Notes: a model not told the origin generated them from the letters alone. DNA of 64,000 nt from Zantedeschia hybrid cultivar (GCA_030544215.1 JARZZO010000011.1:46125587-46189586), one strand, 5' to 3'; positions 1 through 11,157 are shown, counted from the stretch's first letter. A program made the numbers and translations.

Positions 1-178
1 AGCCATAAGAAAACTGAGAATGAGAGAAACAACGTGTGGCCATGAAGATGCGACTTTACCAAAGCCGACTGCTGCATAAAAACCTAAAAATGAAAAGAAA
101 AACAGAAGATGATCTAAAATGTTGGATTGCCTCCCGATAAGCATTATGTTTAATGTCTTCATCCAGACGGAAGTGCAA
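1..178 (-). other. E1 post-integrase segment
   Basis: Directly after the integrase stop, the minus strand reads through GCTTATCGGGAGGCAATCC (about 123-141). This is the GGGAGGCAACCC landmark that follows pol in Athila elements; H has it at 50032-50045. The remaining bases show no gene. Confidence 0.65.
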
Positions 179-1129
179 TCACTGTAGATCACTCAGCACT
201 ATGGATTCTGGTGGGCTATTTTGAAAATTTTCAACAAATGGTTTCAACCGTTGACCATTAACGGTGAATGTGTGCCTAGTCTTTAGATCCATGATTTTAA
301 CAGCTCTATGGTCAAAGGCTTTGATGACCAGGAATGGCCCATCCCATCGTGATTTTAGTTTTCCTAGGAATAAGCGAAGCCTAGAGTTAAATAGCCAAAC
401 TTTTTTATTTGGATGGAAAGATTTCCTCACAATGTGTTTATCATGGAAGGCTTTAGTTTTGGCTTTATAGATTTTAGAGTTCTCATAAGCTTCATTGCGC
501 AATTCTTCTAGCTCATTCAGTTGTAAGATTCGGTGCGAACCAGCATGGGCTAGGTCTAAGTTAACTTGTTTGATGGCCCAATACGCCCTACGCTCCAATT
601 CCACAGGAAGGTGGCAAGCTTTTCCAAAAACTAGGTGATAAGGAGACATGATAATAGGAGTTTTATAAGCGGTCCGATATGCCCACAAAGCATCATCCAA
701 TCTTTCAGACTAATCTTTTCTATCGAGCCTAACGGACTTTTGCAGAATATTCTTGATTTCTCTATTGGAAACTTCTACTTGGCAACTGGTTTGGGGATGA
801 TAAGGGGTAGCCAGCTTGTGAGTAATCCCATATTTCTTAAGTAGAGATCGAAATTGAGAATTCGTAAAATGCATGTCCCCATCACTTATGATAGTCTTGG
901 GCCACCCGAACTGTGAAAAGATATTCTTCTTGACGACTTTCATGACCACTTTATGATCATTGGTCCAGATGTCTACTGCTTCAATCCATTTAGAGACATA
1001 ATCCACTGCCACTAAGATATATTCATGTCCAAACGAAGGTGGAAAAGGTCCCATAAAATCTATCCCCCAAACATCAAAGACTTCAACCACTAGAATGGGG
1101 TTGAGTGGCATCATGTCCCTTTTTGCCAT
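179..1129 (-). pseudogene. IN: E1 integrase core and C-terminus, one nonsense codon
   Basis: The core is at 710-1129: WGIDFMGPFPPSFG carries the first Asp of the DDE triad, IISDGDMHFTNSQF the second, QVEVSNREIK the Glu. The C-terminal domain is at 179-700: LWAYRTAYKTPIIMSPYHLV and KSRWDGPFLV. The two parts share one frame and are separated only by a TAG where Athila integrases have Trp (RKDW), so a single G-to-A change inactivates it. The rest reads as a well preserved Athila integrase. Confidence 0.9.
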
Positions 1130-1722
1130 ATTTCCTACAGCCTGGCAACGGAGGCAAGTTCTGCTGAACTCATGGACATCTTTAAAGAGTGTGGGCCAGA
1201 AAAATCACTTTGCAGGACCTTAACTGCAGTTTTATTCCCCGAGAAGTGGCTCCCACAAGAAAGATTGTGACAGAATTTCAGTACACTATATTGTTCTTCC
1301 TCTGGGATACATTGTCAGATGAATTGATCAGGACAGAATTTGAAAAGGTCAGGATCTTCTCAGAAGTAATACTTCTCCTAGGAGAAAAATCGGTCCTCCT
1401 CACTTTTGGTCCATCTTGCCGGAAGATGATTGGCCACCTGGTAGTTGACAATATAAGCATACCAAGGTGCAACGATGTGAAAAATGGCCAATAGATGCTC
1501 ATCAGGGAATGAATCAGTCATTAGTTCACTTTCAGAAATCAGAATTCGGGATAGGTGGTCAACTACTACGTTCTCAGAGCCTTTTTTATCCCGAATTTCT
1601 AAATTAAATTCTTGAAGGAGTAAGATCCATCTGATTAGTATGGGCTTTGCATCCTTCTTGGTTAAAAGGTATTTCAGAGAGTGATCAGATTAGATTATGA
1701 CTTTTGCCCCAAAAAGATAAGA
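1130..1722 (-). pseudogene. E1 RNase H end and integrase zinc-binding region, decayed
   Basis: By position this should hold the end of RNase H and the HHCC domain of integrase. Only short scrambled pieces are readable. The frames at 1189-1494 (plus) and 1278-1502 (minus) match nothing I recognise and look like shadows. Confidence 0.5.
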
Positions 1723-2196
1723 TCAGAATTTTTCTAGGGCAAAAATCACAGCCAATAATTTATTTTCCGTGGTGGTATAATTCATTTGGGCATCTGCAAG
1801 GGTGTGACTTGCATAATAGATCACCACGGGACACTTGTTGATTCTTTGTCCCAAAACTGCACCGATAGCATACTCAGAGGCATCACACATGATCTCAAAA
1901 GATAAAAACCAATCAGGAGATTGAAGAATCGGAGCTTTAGTCAAAGATTCCTTCAAAGAATTGAATGCCTTTATGCATGGTTCATCTAGGTGGAATGGGA
2001 CATCCTTAGCGAGGAGAAGAGTTAGAGGTTGGACGATTTGAGAGAAATTTTGTATAAAGTAGTGATAGAAACCGGCATGGCCAAGAAATGAACGGATTTG
2101 TCTGACCAAGGTGAGAGGAGGAAGATTAGATATAAGATCAATCTTAGCTTTATCTACCTCTATCCCCCGCTCAGATATAATGTTGGCGTAGAACAA
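1723..2196 (-). pseudogene. RH: E1 RT thumb/connection and RNase H
   Basis: 157 codons: IRSFLGHAGFYHYFIQNFS is the RT connection, and MCDASEYAIGAVLGQR with the following HTLADAQMNYTTTENKLLAV is the RNase H core (first Asp and the Glu visible). The domain continues below 1723 in broken form to about 1200, where no long frame remains. Confidence 0.85.
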
Positions 2197-2865
2197 TGCC
2201 CTCTCGAACCATAAAATGACTCTTCTCCCAGCTAAGTATCAGGTTGGTTTCTATGCAACGAGCTAGCACCTGTTTTAGATTTTTTAGACAATTTTCAAAA
2301 GAGTCCCCGAAGATCGAAAAATCATCCGTCGAAACGTGGCAGGTGTGTTGCATAATCCAAATGGCATTCTCTTGAAAGCCAATGTGCCATAAGGGCATGT
2401 AAAGGTGGTTTTTTATTGATCTTCCGGGTAAATAGCCACTTGATTATACCCGGAATACCCATCTAAGAAGCAGAAGAATTTCTGGCCCGATTACTTTTCT
2501 AGGATCTGATCCATGAATGGGAGTAGAAAGTGGTCCTTCTTAGTCATGATATTCAGTTTTCTATAATCACTACACACTCTCCATCCCGTGGTGAGCGTAG
2601 TAGGTATCTCTTTCCCATGATCATTCTTAATCACCGTCAATTCGAACTTCTTGGGTACCACTTGTGTTGGGTTGACCCATTTACTATTTGTTATGAGGTA
2701 AATGATACCCGCATCAAGCCATTTTACAACTTCCTTCTTTACCACTTCTTTTATATTTGGGTTAAGCCGCCTTTGCATTTCCCGACTTGGCTTGGAATTC
2801 TCTTCCATATAAATGTGATGCATGCAAATGGATAGGCTAATCCCCTTTAAATCTGCACCGACCAC
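2171..2865 (-). pseudogene. RT: E1 reverse transcriptase (broken)
   Basis: The N-terminal part (2491-2865) shows SKWVNPTQVVPKK and TGWRVCSDYRKLN, RT fingers motifs of Ty3/gypsy. The palm follows in another frame (2171-2398), where the catalytic Y/F-x-DD appears as STDDFSIFGDSF. About 90 bases between the open segments contain stops and frame changes, and HMPLYK-type sequence is garbled. The catalytic Asp pair survives but the enzyme cannot be made as one chain. Confidence 0.85.
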
Positions 2866-3136
2866 CCAATGGCATCCTTACGGGCTTTAAGGACTTCAAT
2901 TAGTTGGGCCTCCTGCGGCAAGGTGAGGTTTGCCGCGATGATGACCGAAGAGTCTGGTTGAGGCCTAAGAAGACATACTTAAGAGACTCAGGTAAAGGCT
3001 TGAGTTCGAGTGCAGGCGGGTCCTCTAAAGATGGCAAAGTGGGCTCAGATTGCATGACAGGTAAAGGTTCCACCATGGGCCAAGATGTTAAAGGTTTAGG
3101 AGAATCCTTTAGAGCATTGGCTTCTTCTAAAAGGTC

Positions 3137-3751
3137 CTAAGTGAGCATCGCATTCTCTTCAACCAAATTATCCAAGATATCAATGGTGTGGCATTCTTCT
3201 TCATGATCCAGATATTGAGATGCTTTGAAGACATTAATCTTGACTTTTTGACCCCCAAAGGATATGTCCATCATGCCAGCTTCACAATTTATATTAGCTA
3301 TGGCAGTGGCTAAGAATGAACGTCCTAGGATGATCGGGATGTGAATGAGTTCCTCAGGTGATGCCATATCCAGAATAAGAAAATCCACGAAAAAATAACA
3401 ATCATGGACTTTTACAATGACATCCTCAATCAATCCCCGTGGAGTCTTCACAGACCTATCAGCTAATTGTAAGATGATGGATGTGGGTTTTAGTTCTCCA
3501 ATATCAAATTTTTCATAAATAGATGTTGGCAAAAGGTTCACACTGGCACCTAGGTCCAATAAAGCTTTATTAAATGTGACTCCACCTAAGTCACATAAGA
3601 TCAAAGGTGCCCCGAGATCCTTCAACTTCTTGAGAAGATGATTCATCACAATTTCACTTACATCCTCCGAAAGTCTAACCTTTTCGAGTACCATTCTAGA
3701 TTCCCTTCGCGGTGTGCATAATTCCTTAAGGAATTTAGCATAAGCCAGCAC
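3137..3751 (-). pseudogene. PR: E1 aspartic protease domain
   Basis: Retropepsin-like domain of 204 codons. The catalytic loop is ALLDLGASVNLLP (DLGA in place of D-T/S-G, as is usual in Athila), followed by LADRSVKTPRGLIEDVIV, the flap region, and IILGRSFLATA, the C-terminal half. It is open through its length and in the same frame as the upstream acidic gag segment. It would process the polyprotein, but the flanking pol is broken. Confidence 0.85.
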
Positions 3752-3790
3752 ATGCTTAATGGCATCAAGGAGTGGAATATTAATATGTAG

Positions 3791-5699
3791 TTACTTGAAT
3801 AATTCCATCAACTCCTCATTCTGGGCTAGTTTCTTCCTAGCATTGGGCTTGGCCGCTAAAACATTTAGGAAAGGCATCCTTGGTTGATATAAGCTTTGGC
3901 TTTCATCTAGTTTTTCTTTTCCTTTAGGATCCTCCCCAAACTTCTCCATATTAGGTTCTGCCTCACTTTCACTTTCGATCACATGGGATCTATTAGTGGA
4001 ACTTTCTATTACCTTTGTAGCCTTATGTGGGTCATCCAAGGTCTTTCCACTTCTAAGGGCTGAAATAGTTTTAGCATTCTCGAATTGCGGTCCTTTAGGT
4101 TGTGTTAATGGGCCAGGTTGAGGTAAAAGGCCCGATTGGGGTGGAAAACCCGGAGGCTAATTCCTCGGATTAGCTATAGGTTGACTAGGAAGTTGGCCCA
4201 TTTCCCTCCTCATAGTTACTTCAGCTAACTGTCCCATTTGACTCTCCAACTTGGAAATAAACTGTTGTTGGGTCAAGATAAGTTGTTGAAGTTGTGTAAA
4301 CTTGTCAACAAAGTTGGGCTGAGGAGGTTGTTGGTAAGTGGGGGGAGGAGGATATTGGGTTGGTTGCCCTGATTGAAAAGATTGATAGTGGGCTGGTTGT
4401 GAGAATTAGGCTTGAGAGAATTGGGCCTATGGCCTCCACGTAGCCCCTGCGGATGTATTCCCGTAAATTGGACTGATGTTGAAAGGAGTTCTGTGACTTT
4501 TGGGCTTGCTGCATGGAAGGATTGGATATTTGTGATGGAGCTTGTTGATTCTTCCAAGCAAAATTAGGGTGATTCCTCCAGTCGGGATTATAAGTATTCG
4601 AAAATGGATCATTACCGGGCCTGGAGAACCCCTGGGTGACCTTAACTTATTCTTGAATGAATGGTGAAAGTTGGGCCGCAGTTGGGCATTCAGTTACTGG
4701 ATGGGCCGGACTTGCGCACAAAGCACAAATGTCATGAGAGATGGAAGATGGGCCCTCGTATGGACTAGATGGTTTTGGATACGTAGGTTCTTGTTTGTTT
4801 AAGGCCAAGACTTGGTCTAATTATTGGGCCAAAATGTCTACCTTATCCAATTTCTAATTTATCAAATTGATGTCCATTCTGGATTTGGGCTCGCCTCGAA
4901 CCTTCAGTTCATACATTCTGGCCTGTTTAGATGGCCCAACAGACCTCTCGTAAGATGAGAGAGAGGCATGATTGATGGAGTTTTCACTTAGCATCTCAAA
5001 TAAATCATAAGCCTCATCTTCATTTTTCATCATAAATGCCCCTTTACATGAGGAATCCACCATTTGTCTGAATTGTTCAGACAACCCTTCATAGAATGCT
5101 TGGACAATTTGCCATTTTGATAGCCCATGATGAGGACATTTCCGAAGCAATTCTTTCAATCTTTCTCATGATTCATGAATCAATTCACCAGGAGTTTGAG
5201 TAAAACCCGTGATGGCCCTTCTCATAGTGTTGGTTCGCCCTATGGGATAGAACTTTTTGAGAAATTTTTTTTGCATTTCTTCCTATGTCCTAATAGGACT
5301 ACCTATAGTCCCTAGCCAATATTTGGCCTTATCTTTCAGTGAAAAGGGGAATAGGGTCAACTTAAGGGCATCATCGGTAAAACTCTAGATCTTCACCGTG
5401 GAACAGATCTCTAGAAATTCATCCAGATGCTTATAAGGATCTTCATTTGTATTCCCATAAAAAGATGGGAGCATCTGAATGGTGCTTGATTTGATCTAAT
5501 ACTAATTGGCCGGATTTTGAGGAAGATGAATGCAGGATGAAGGTTGATATTGATTTGAGATGAAATAGTCCTTCATCTGTTTTGGGGGATCATGATTATC
5601 GGCCATTTGATCTTGAAGTGGGTTTCTTTAATGAATAATTCTCTCAATTCCAGCAATTGGTCCTAGAAGGTTAGGACTTTGAGATCTCCTACCTTGCAT
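3791..5699 (-). pseudogene. gag: E1 gag (degenerate)
   Basis: Gag forms the virus-like particle. The start is placed at the ATG at 5699 because the opening codons (M-x-GRRSQ) match H's gag start. The best preserved part is 4854-5159, with LRKCPHHGLSKWQIVQAFYEG and DEAYDLFEMLSENSINHASL, nearly the same as H gag. Downstream are Q/P/N-rich segments (4273-4612) and an acidic stretch (3791-4039) ahead of the protease. Multiple stops and frame changes break it. A CAA-to-TAA nonsense around 3796 separates gag from protease; H has an intact Gln (FKQ) there. Confidence 0.8.
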
Positions 5700-6625
5700 G
5701 CACTGGGACGAAGAGAAAAGAAGGAATTGATTTTTCTTTTCTTTCACTTTTTTTTTTATATATGTAAACAAATTAGCAAACAATATTAACCTAATGACCT
5801 AAGGTTGACCTAGACTTCTATGTGAATTTTCTTACAAGGTGAATGGGGTCCACCTCAAGTCACAAGCACAATCAGTCAACGGCCAAGTAAGAGGTGGGGT
5901 AGTGGGAGGCTCCCCCTACTTTCGTAGGGACCTAATTAAATAATCACTTTCCCGCTTAGGCGTTTGCCTTTTAACCTCTAGTCTAGACACCGTTGCCAAA
6001 AATGGAGGCAACCCGAAATTTAAACCACTCCCAGTGTGAACCCTAGAGTCCCTTTCGACTTGCTTTTCTTGGATTTAGGAAATGACAATGCAAGGAAGGT
6101 GATTTGTGGGCTAAGGAAGGGTAATAAAATCCCCACCTTATGTTGTTAAAGTTATTCCCTTTATGTCTTTTTGAATGCTATGAAATGCACAATTCAAATC
6201 AAAGCAAGGAGTTTTGATGCAATCATGAATGACTTGCTAAAATTGAAACACGTACCTTTTCCCCGTAATCTTCCACAACAAATTGAAATAACTAAGAAGG
6301 GAAACTAATTCATACTTTCCAAAAATGATGAATGCGTAGTATGGAAGGTTTCTAATCTTGAAATTGAGATTTTTAAATTTTGAATTTTCTTCTTTACCTT
6401 CTCTATTTTTAGTTAATGATAACCTATCTAAATTAGCAACTACATAAAAAAGAAACTAACTAAAATAATGAAAATGGAAAAGGGAAGGTTGGAACACACT
6501 TACCAATGATTTCACTTTCCCCCTTTTTTTTATACACCAACAAAAAAGGAAAAAAAAATAAGAACAAAATGTTAGATAAAAAATAATTACATTAAATCCA
6601 AAATAATCAAAACTAACAATCTAAA
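5700..6625 (-). other. E1 untranslated leader
   Basis: About 930 bases between PBS and gag start with no credible gene. It contains a block (about 5880-5960) closely matching the leader of H at 46690-46770, including the hairpin listed separately. The rest is A+T-rich. Confidence 0.75.
5904..5929 (-). promoter_or_regulatory. Conserved leader hairpin of E1
   Basis: On the minus strand CCCTAC-GAAA-GTAGGG (a six-base stem closed by a GNRA-class tetraloop) is followed at once by the self-complementary GGGAGCCTCCC. The same arrangement occurs in H at 46726-46751. Its position between PBS and gag is where retroelement packaging and dimerisation signals lie, but that role is inference. Confidence 0.6.
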
Positions 6626-6643
6626 TCTCCGGCAACGGCGTCA
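6626..6643 (-). promoter_or_regulatory. E1 primer-binding site (tRNA-Asp type)
   Basis: The minus strand reads TGACGCCGTTGCCGGAGA. Athila elements usually carry TGGCGCCGTTGCCGGGGA, complementary to the 3' end of tRNA-Asp. A G-to-A change at base 3 and one further change weaken the match. It sits five bases from the LTR end, the same spacing as in H. Confidence 0.85.
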
Positions 6644-6648
6644 AAAAT

Positions 6649-7785
6649 TGATCGTTTGAAGTCATGTGTCGTTAAGCATACACGAACATTAATTTTAAAT
6701 TCCAATCAAACACATAAATATTAATATGCAGCACAATGGTGAGATCAGGTCGAATCCACAGGGAATTAAATTTATAAACTTTGAAAACTTTAGATTTTAA
6801 TTATATAAAAAGATGAGAATTTGAGTTGATTAATTAATTACCTATTTAAGCAACAAATCAATTAGCCAAACTCACTAAAATTAAAATCTAACTAATTGAG
6901 CAACTTTGGAGAAAATAAACAAACCCTTTGTAGAATCTATAACGGAGAAAATATGAATAATAAAAACATTAATATTTTAACCCTTGCAAATTTAACAAAA
7001 TTCCATCAATAATCTGAAACAAGAAATAAAATTACAGAATTTCTAACTTTAATATCTTGAGCAACAACTAAACCTAAGCGAATTACTATCTAATAATAAA
7101 AACAAAAAATAAAATAAATAAAACAATAAAACTATAGCAAGTAGGGGCTCGGAGGGCTTCTGTGTGTAGGGCGGTGTAGTGGACCGGGAAGGGTTCGTGG
7201 CCTGGAAGAATAGGGCGTGGTGCACTGGACCGGTCACAGGGATGCGCGGCAGATCGCCCCGGGTGGCTAGCTGATACGGGTGTGGGCCCGTACGGCGGGC
7301 GCTGTTAGGCGAGGGCATAGGGGTGCGGGTCTGGCGCGGGTCCCTCGTACGGCAAAGGCTGGGAGCGAGAACTACCCGTGCGGCTACGTGTGGCCGCGGG
7401 CCCGGCGGATGGGACGCGTGTCAGCCACGCGGGCCGTAGCGCATTTTCACGCTGGGCACAGGCGACGATGCCCGGCCCGGCGAAACACGTAGAGCAGCCG
7501 CGCGGTGATACGATGGTGGCTGGCGGGTCCCTTGTAGCGGGCGTGGCAGAGAGAGCGCAGTGGCGCATACCGCGTGTCTTCGCCCGGCGCCTAGCGTACG
7601 AGAAGAGAAGAGAGAGGAAGAATAAAAGGAAGAGAGAGATGGAGAGAGAGCCTTGGGAAGAGAGAAAGGGTTCTATGTGAGAGAGAGTGAACAAGAGAAA
7701 GAGAGAGAGAAAAGGAGCAAGGTAAAGAGAGAGAGACGTAGAGAAAGAGGAAGGGAGAGGGACTCTCAGAGAGAGATGGAGAAAA

Positions 7786-7823
<38 letters not shown>

Positions 7824-8461
7824 GTGCAGAAGGGAAAGAAAAGCACGGGGAGAAAAATTGGGGGAAACAAAAGGGTGCGGCTCCCAAAACCCTAAGGGGG
7901 GAGAAGGAAAAAAACCCCAGCCATTCAAAAGAAGGAAGATGTCATTTTAAAAAGAGAGAAATTTTCAAAATAGAGAAAGAAGGGAAGGGAGGTGGCGGCT
8001 GCTCTTCTTGTCCTGTTCTTGGGTAAGAATTAGGGCAACCCTTTTTAGGTAATAAATACCCATTTTACCCTTGCTTTAATCTTTTTGCCAAAATGAACCT
8101 ATTTTTGCTTAGATTCGAACATTGGACCTTCCACAAATCTTCAGGAACTTAACCAATCATGCCAGATCTTCTTCATGTCCTGTTTTTACAAAAATAAATG
8201 TAAATTAAAGTTTTATCGTGATTAACATTACATTTATGCACAAATAAATCTATTTATCATCTCGGTTTTGCCGAAAATCCGCAAATGCGTTTTACTCCGT
8301 TATTCACATGAAATGACGATGTTTTTAACTCAGAATTTAACGAAATTAGCACCGTTGGGATCAGTACAAATTATCGATCATTTTATGCTATTTTACACAT
8401 AAAACTTATGAGTATGATGCATGCATTTGTTCTTTTATCGATCAAAAATATCAACCTATCA
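6649..8461 (-). repeat. E1 5' LTR (1813 bp)
   Basis: On the minus strand it begins TGATAGGTTGATA at 8461 and ends GATCA at 6649, five bases before the PBS. The last 40 bases resemble the LTR end of element H (shared GCTTAACGACACAT), showing related families. It holds a G+C-rich block (7140-7600) and a long purine tract (7600-7850, containing a GA run near 7793-7820); read in element sense the tract is CT-rich. A possible TATA-like TATTTATTA lies near 8050 (minus). Open frames of 60-207 codons inside it (for example 7305-7928) are low-complexity shadows, not genes. The outer boundary is inferred from where copia homology begins. Confidence 0.8.
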
Positions 8462-8758
8462 GTACACATAGCCGAATCTTAAGAAGTCGTCGGTGAACGT
8501 GATGAAGTATAAAAAGCCACATTTGGCTTGGGTGGATATTGGACCACATGCATCTCAATGTATTAGTTTCAAAATGTCTTTGGTACGTTCTCCATGTCGA
8601 GTAAACAGAGATTTTATCATCTTTCCCATAAGGCATAATTCACAGGTCGCAGACGATTCATAATCGAATACAGTTAAATAACCATGCTTGTGCAACCTTT
8701 GCAGCCTACTTTCACCAATGTGTCCAAGTCTATAATGGCACACGTATGTTTGGTTCAC
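8462..8758 (-). pseudogene. IN: E2 GAG-pre-integrase / integrase start
   Basis: CHYRLGHIGESRLQRLHKHG followed by CELCLMGKM is the HHCC zinc-binding domain at the start of copia integrase, the same as D (WHCRLGHIGENRLQRLHKD). A frameshift separates it from the next piece, which matches D's segment from the LELIHSDVCG motif to the YVYLLK motif. The gene stops at the E1 insertion. Confidence 0.85.
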
Positions 8759-8857
8759 ACAATTCTTACACTTCTTAAGAACATTATCAATGTGAAGATT
8801 ATAATAAGAAGCATCTAAAAGATATAGGCCGTTGACTAAACATGCCGAAGCTATTGA

Positions 8858-9223
8858 TTAATTACTATAATAAATCGAACAACTTCTATTCTCAATAGAC
8901 AACCTATATCCTATCTTGTCCAAACAAGATACTGATATCATGTTCTTTATTATGTTAAGAACATAATAACAATCTTCCAAAGATAAGACATCTCCCGATG
9001 GAAGCCTGAGGTTTGTTGTCCCAACAGCAACCACCGCAACTTTTGCGCTGTTTCCTAGCCCCAATTCCACCTCGCCTTTTCTCAGCTTGCGCTTACTTGT
9101 CAGTATTTGCACATCATGGCATATATGAGAAGCACATCCGGTATCTAATACCCAAGATGTAGAATCTATAACTGACAAGTTGATATCTATCATATAGATA
9201 TATGAAGCTTCTGATAGCTTCAC
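8858..9223 (-). pseudogene. PR: E2 copia protease
   Basis: STSWVLDTGCASHIC contains the catalytic D-T-G of copia proteases, followed by LRKGEVELGLGNSAKVAVVAVG and LPSGDVLSLEDCYYV. It aligns along its length with the protease of C and D. The open segment ends at a stop 100 bases before the integrase piece. Confidence 0.88.
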
Positions 9224-9280
9224 TTTTCCATGAGCTTCATCGCTGAGGAACTCATTGCAGTTCCTGTTCCAATGACCATT

Positions 9281-9526
9281 CTACTTATAGTAGAAGTAGT
9301 CACCCTTTACTAATCCTTTGCCTTTGTCCTTCGATCTTTTATCATACACGATCATCTCTGCCTCAGGGGCATCTAATGTCGGTTCAACAAAAGGATCAGT
9401 CCCAAGGATGTAGGCAATGTACTCAGGTCTGAAGACATTCTTCAGGTTTCTGAGCCAATCCGAGTAGTTTAGGCTAGTCAAAAGTTTGGCATAAGAAATG
9501 CCACGGAGTGGGTTATTCGACAACAT
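9281..9526 (-). pseudogene. gag: E2 gag with internal deletion
   Basis: It starts at an ATG aligned with the gag start of C and D (NPLRGISYAKLLTSLNYSDW versus NPLRGILDANRLTGTNYSDW). After EMIVYDK it jumps to KGKGLVKGDYFYYK, which in C and D lies about 200 codons later, at the zinc knuckle. The knuckle's first two Cys are Tyr here (YFYY for CFYC), and a stop follows. The result is an N-terminus fused to a dead knuckle. Confidence 0.82.
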
Positions 9527-9702
9527 ATTTTCGTACAGGAGATAAGTAATCTATTTAACAGATGTTCAATTTATTAAAATTTAAAACAAGACATGATCTT
9601 TTGATCAAATTTTAACTCCCACTAATTTTCGAAGTATAACTCTCAGCTATACAGAACGGGAGATGCTGACAGTCTCCTAGTGGGGATCAAAATCTCAATG
9701 AC

Positions 9703-9740
9703 TTACAGTACAGCCTTGTGGATAGCACAGCAAACTGTAA
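9703..9740 (-). promoter_or_regulatory. E2 leader hairpin
   Basis: TTACAGT (9703-9709) and ACTGTAA (9734-9740) form a perfect 7-bp stem around a loop carrying GGATAGCACA. Hairpin 1 of D occupies the same leader position but uses a different stem (AGTATGA/TCATACT). Confidence 0.6.
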
Positions 9741-10220
9741 TACAATCAAAAAGCACCCTTCTCATAGGACTTGCAACTTCTTACAATATCTGATTATATC
9801 TTTAGTCTCCAGAGATTTAATGGCCTTCTGAATAGCACAACAAAGCTACATGGTTCCTCTACCCCGATCAAAAGGCATCTACTGCCATAGCCACAGTCTC
9901 TCCTTATAATTAAACAGGCCTTGTAGATAGCACAACAAACCTGCCTAAAGTAATTCGAATCCTATGACTATAACGAGGGTAGACCATGCAGCAACTTCTT
10001 AACTACTCATGTTATGACTTAGAATTTAGACAAGGGCATTGAGATAACTTTTATCTTAGTCTCTCCTAGGTGATATTATATAAATATATCATATATATTT
10101 AATAAATACTATATCTATTTTGATTCATAATCAAAAATAAAAACAATGCATCTCATAAATGTCAATTGTGGTCATGGATAGCACAGTGGGTTTGACTAGA
10201 GCCAACAGTCAAACGCACAC

Positions 10221-10225
10221 ACAAT
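10221..10225. repeat. TSD of S1, left copy (ACAAT)
   Basis: It matches 15745-15749. It marks the S1 insertion point in the E2 leader. Confidence 0.8.
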
Positions 10226-10315
10226 TGTTGTCACCAAAAAATTGAACAAGAAGAAGAGCCTAAGGATCAACAAAGAAGGCCCAAATCAAAGATAATTGAA
10301 AGGAAGAACCGAGCT

Positions 10316-10850
10316 TATTAATTCAAGCAAGAAAGGTCCAAGCAATTTTTCAAAGATAGTCCAAGTGAAAAAAAATTAATGGACAGCAGTCATGCCTATT
10401 TTTTAAACCAAATGAATCAAAAAAGGGGCCACTCTAGGGCCCAAACGATGAAGAAATCTAATAGTACAATCGGGCCCATTATCTCAAGCAAAAGAGGTCC
10501 AAACAATTGTGCAAAGATTGTCCAAGAAAGCCTAAATGAACAAGATTTAAGGGGCAGCAGCTAAGCCCAATTTTGCAAGCCAAATGAATCAAAAAGGGGC
10601 CACTCTATGGCCCAAATGACGAAGAAATCCAATAGTGTAACCGAGCCCATTATCTCAAGTAAAGGAGGTCCAAGCAATTTTTTAAAGAAGGTTCAAATGA
10701 AGAAAAGTTAATGGACAGCTGTCATGCCCATTCTTGCAAGCCCAAAGAAGTCAAAAAGGGGTTATTTTCAGCCCAAATGATGAAGAAATCTAAGGGGGCA
10801 GGCTTAGGCCCATTATCTCAAGCAAAAGAAGCCTAATAGGGCCAATTTGG
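10316..10850. repeat. Imperfect tandem repeat of about 161-171 bp in S1
   Basis: Roughly three copies. Anchor TCAAGCAAAAGAGGTCCAA-like at 10322, 10483, 10654 and 10818; anchor TTAATGGACAGC-like at 10376, 10547 and 10708. The position, upstream of a TATA box, fits enhancer-like repeats of a U3 region. Confidence 0.75.
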
Positions 10851-11157
10851 GCCCAAAAAGTGAAGGCCAAAGCCCAATTTCGTGGCAGCCTTCAAAAAGG
10901 CCTAAATGGTCCCTCCCATGGCCTATTCTTATCCCTTTGGCCCATAGTCAAATCTGCCCAAAGGAGGATAAAAAGAAAAGCAAGTGGTCCCCCCCTCAAA
11001 ATTCTTCTAGAAGAGGGTAGGTGAAAAGCAAAAGGAGAAACCAATCATGATTCTCCAAGTGTTGTAGCCTCATTGGAGGGCTCTCAAGAGGAGTTTCTTA
11101 TCCCTAATCCAAGGCTAATGGATACATAATCTACCCCCAAAAAGTAACCCAACTTTA

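Larger units (their letters stand above)
1..8461 (-). mobile_element. E1: Ty3/gypsy Athila-lineage LTR retrotransposon, cut by window start
   Basis: Read on the minus strand the order is LTR (8461-6649), PBS (6643-6626), leader, gag, protease, reverse transcriptase, RNase H, integrase, then the window edge. The tRNA-Asp-type PBS, the DLGAS protease and the integrase C-terminus (LPVELE, LNELEELRNEAY) are typical of the plant Athila lineage. The 3' LTR and any env-like region lie outside the window. Several genes carry stop codons, so the copy is dead. It is inserted in the integrase of copia element E2: copia homology stops at 8462. The expected TSD on this side is GTACA (8462-8466); its partner is out of view. 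Confidence 0.9.
8462..10225 (-). mobile_element. E2: Ty1/copia element, segment 1 (integrase to leader)
   Basis: Minus-strand copia element related to C and D but more decayed. This segment holds the start of integrase, protease, gag and the first part of a long leader. It is cut on the left by E1 and on the right by S1; the leader resumes at 15750. The RT/RNase H end would lie beyond E1, outside the window. Confidence 0.85.
9527..10225 (-). other. E2 leader, part 1, with GGATAGCACA repeats
   Basis: Homologous to the leader of D (61602-62360) and C (53870-54609). No gene is seen. The motif GGATAGCACA or GAATAGCACA occurs at about 9720, 9830, 9925 and 10175, at the places where C/D have GGGTAAACACA. 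The first is flanked by the inverted repeat TTACAGT/ACTGTAA. Confidence 0.7.

Noticed and set aside
7305..7928. 207-codon minus frame in E1 LTR
   Set aside because: S/L/F repeats are the translation of the GA/CT tract; low complexity, inside an LTR, and overlapping frames on the other strand look equally open.
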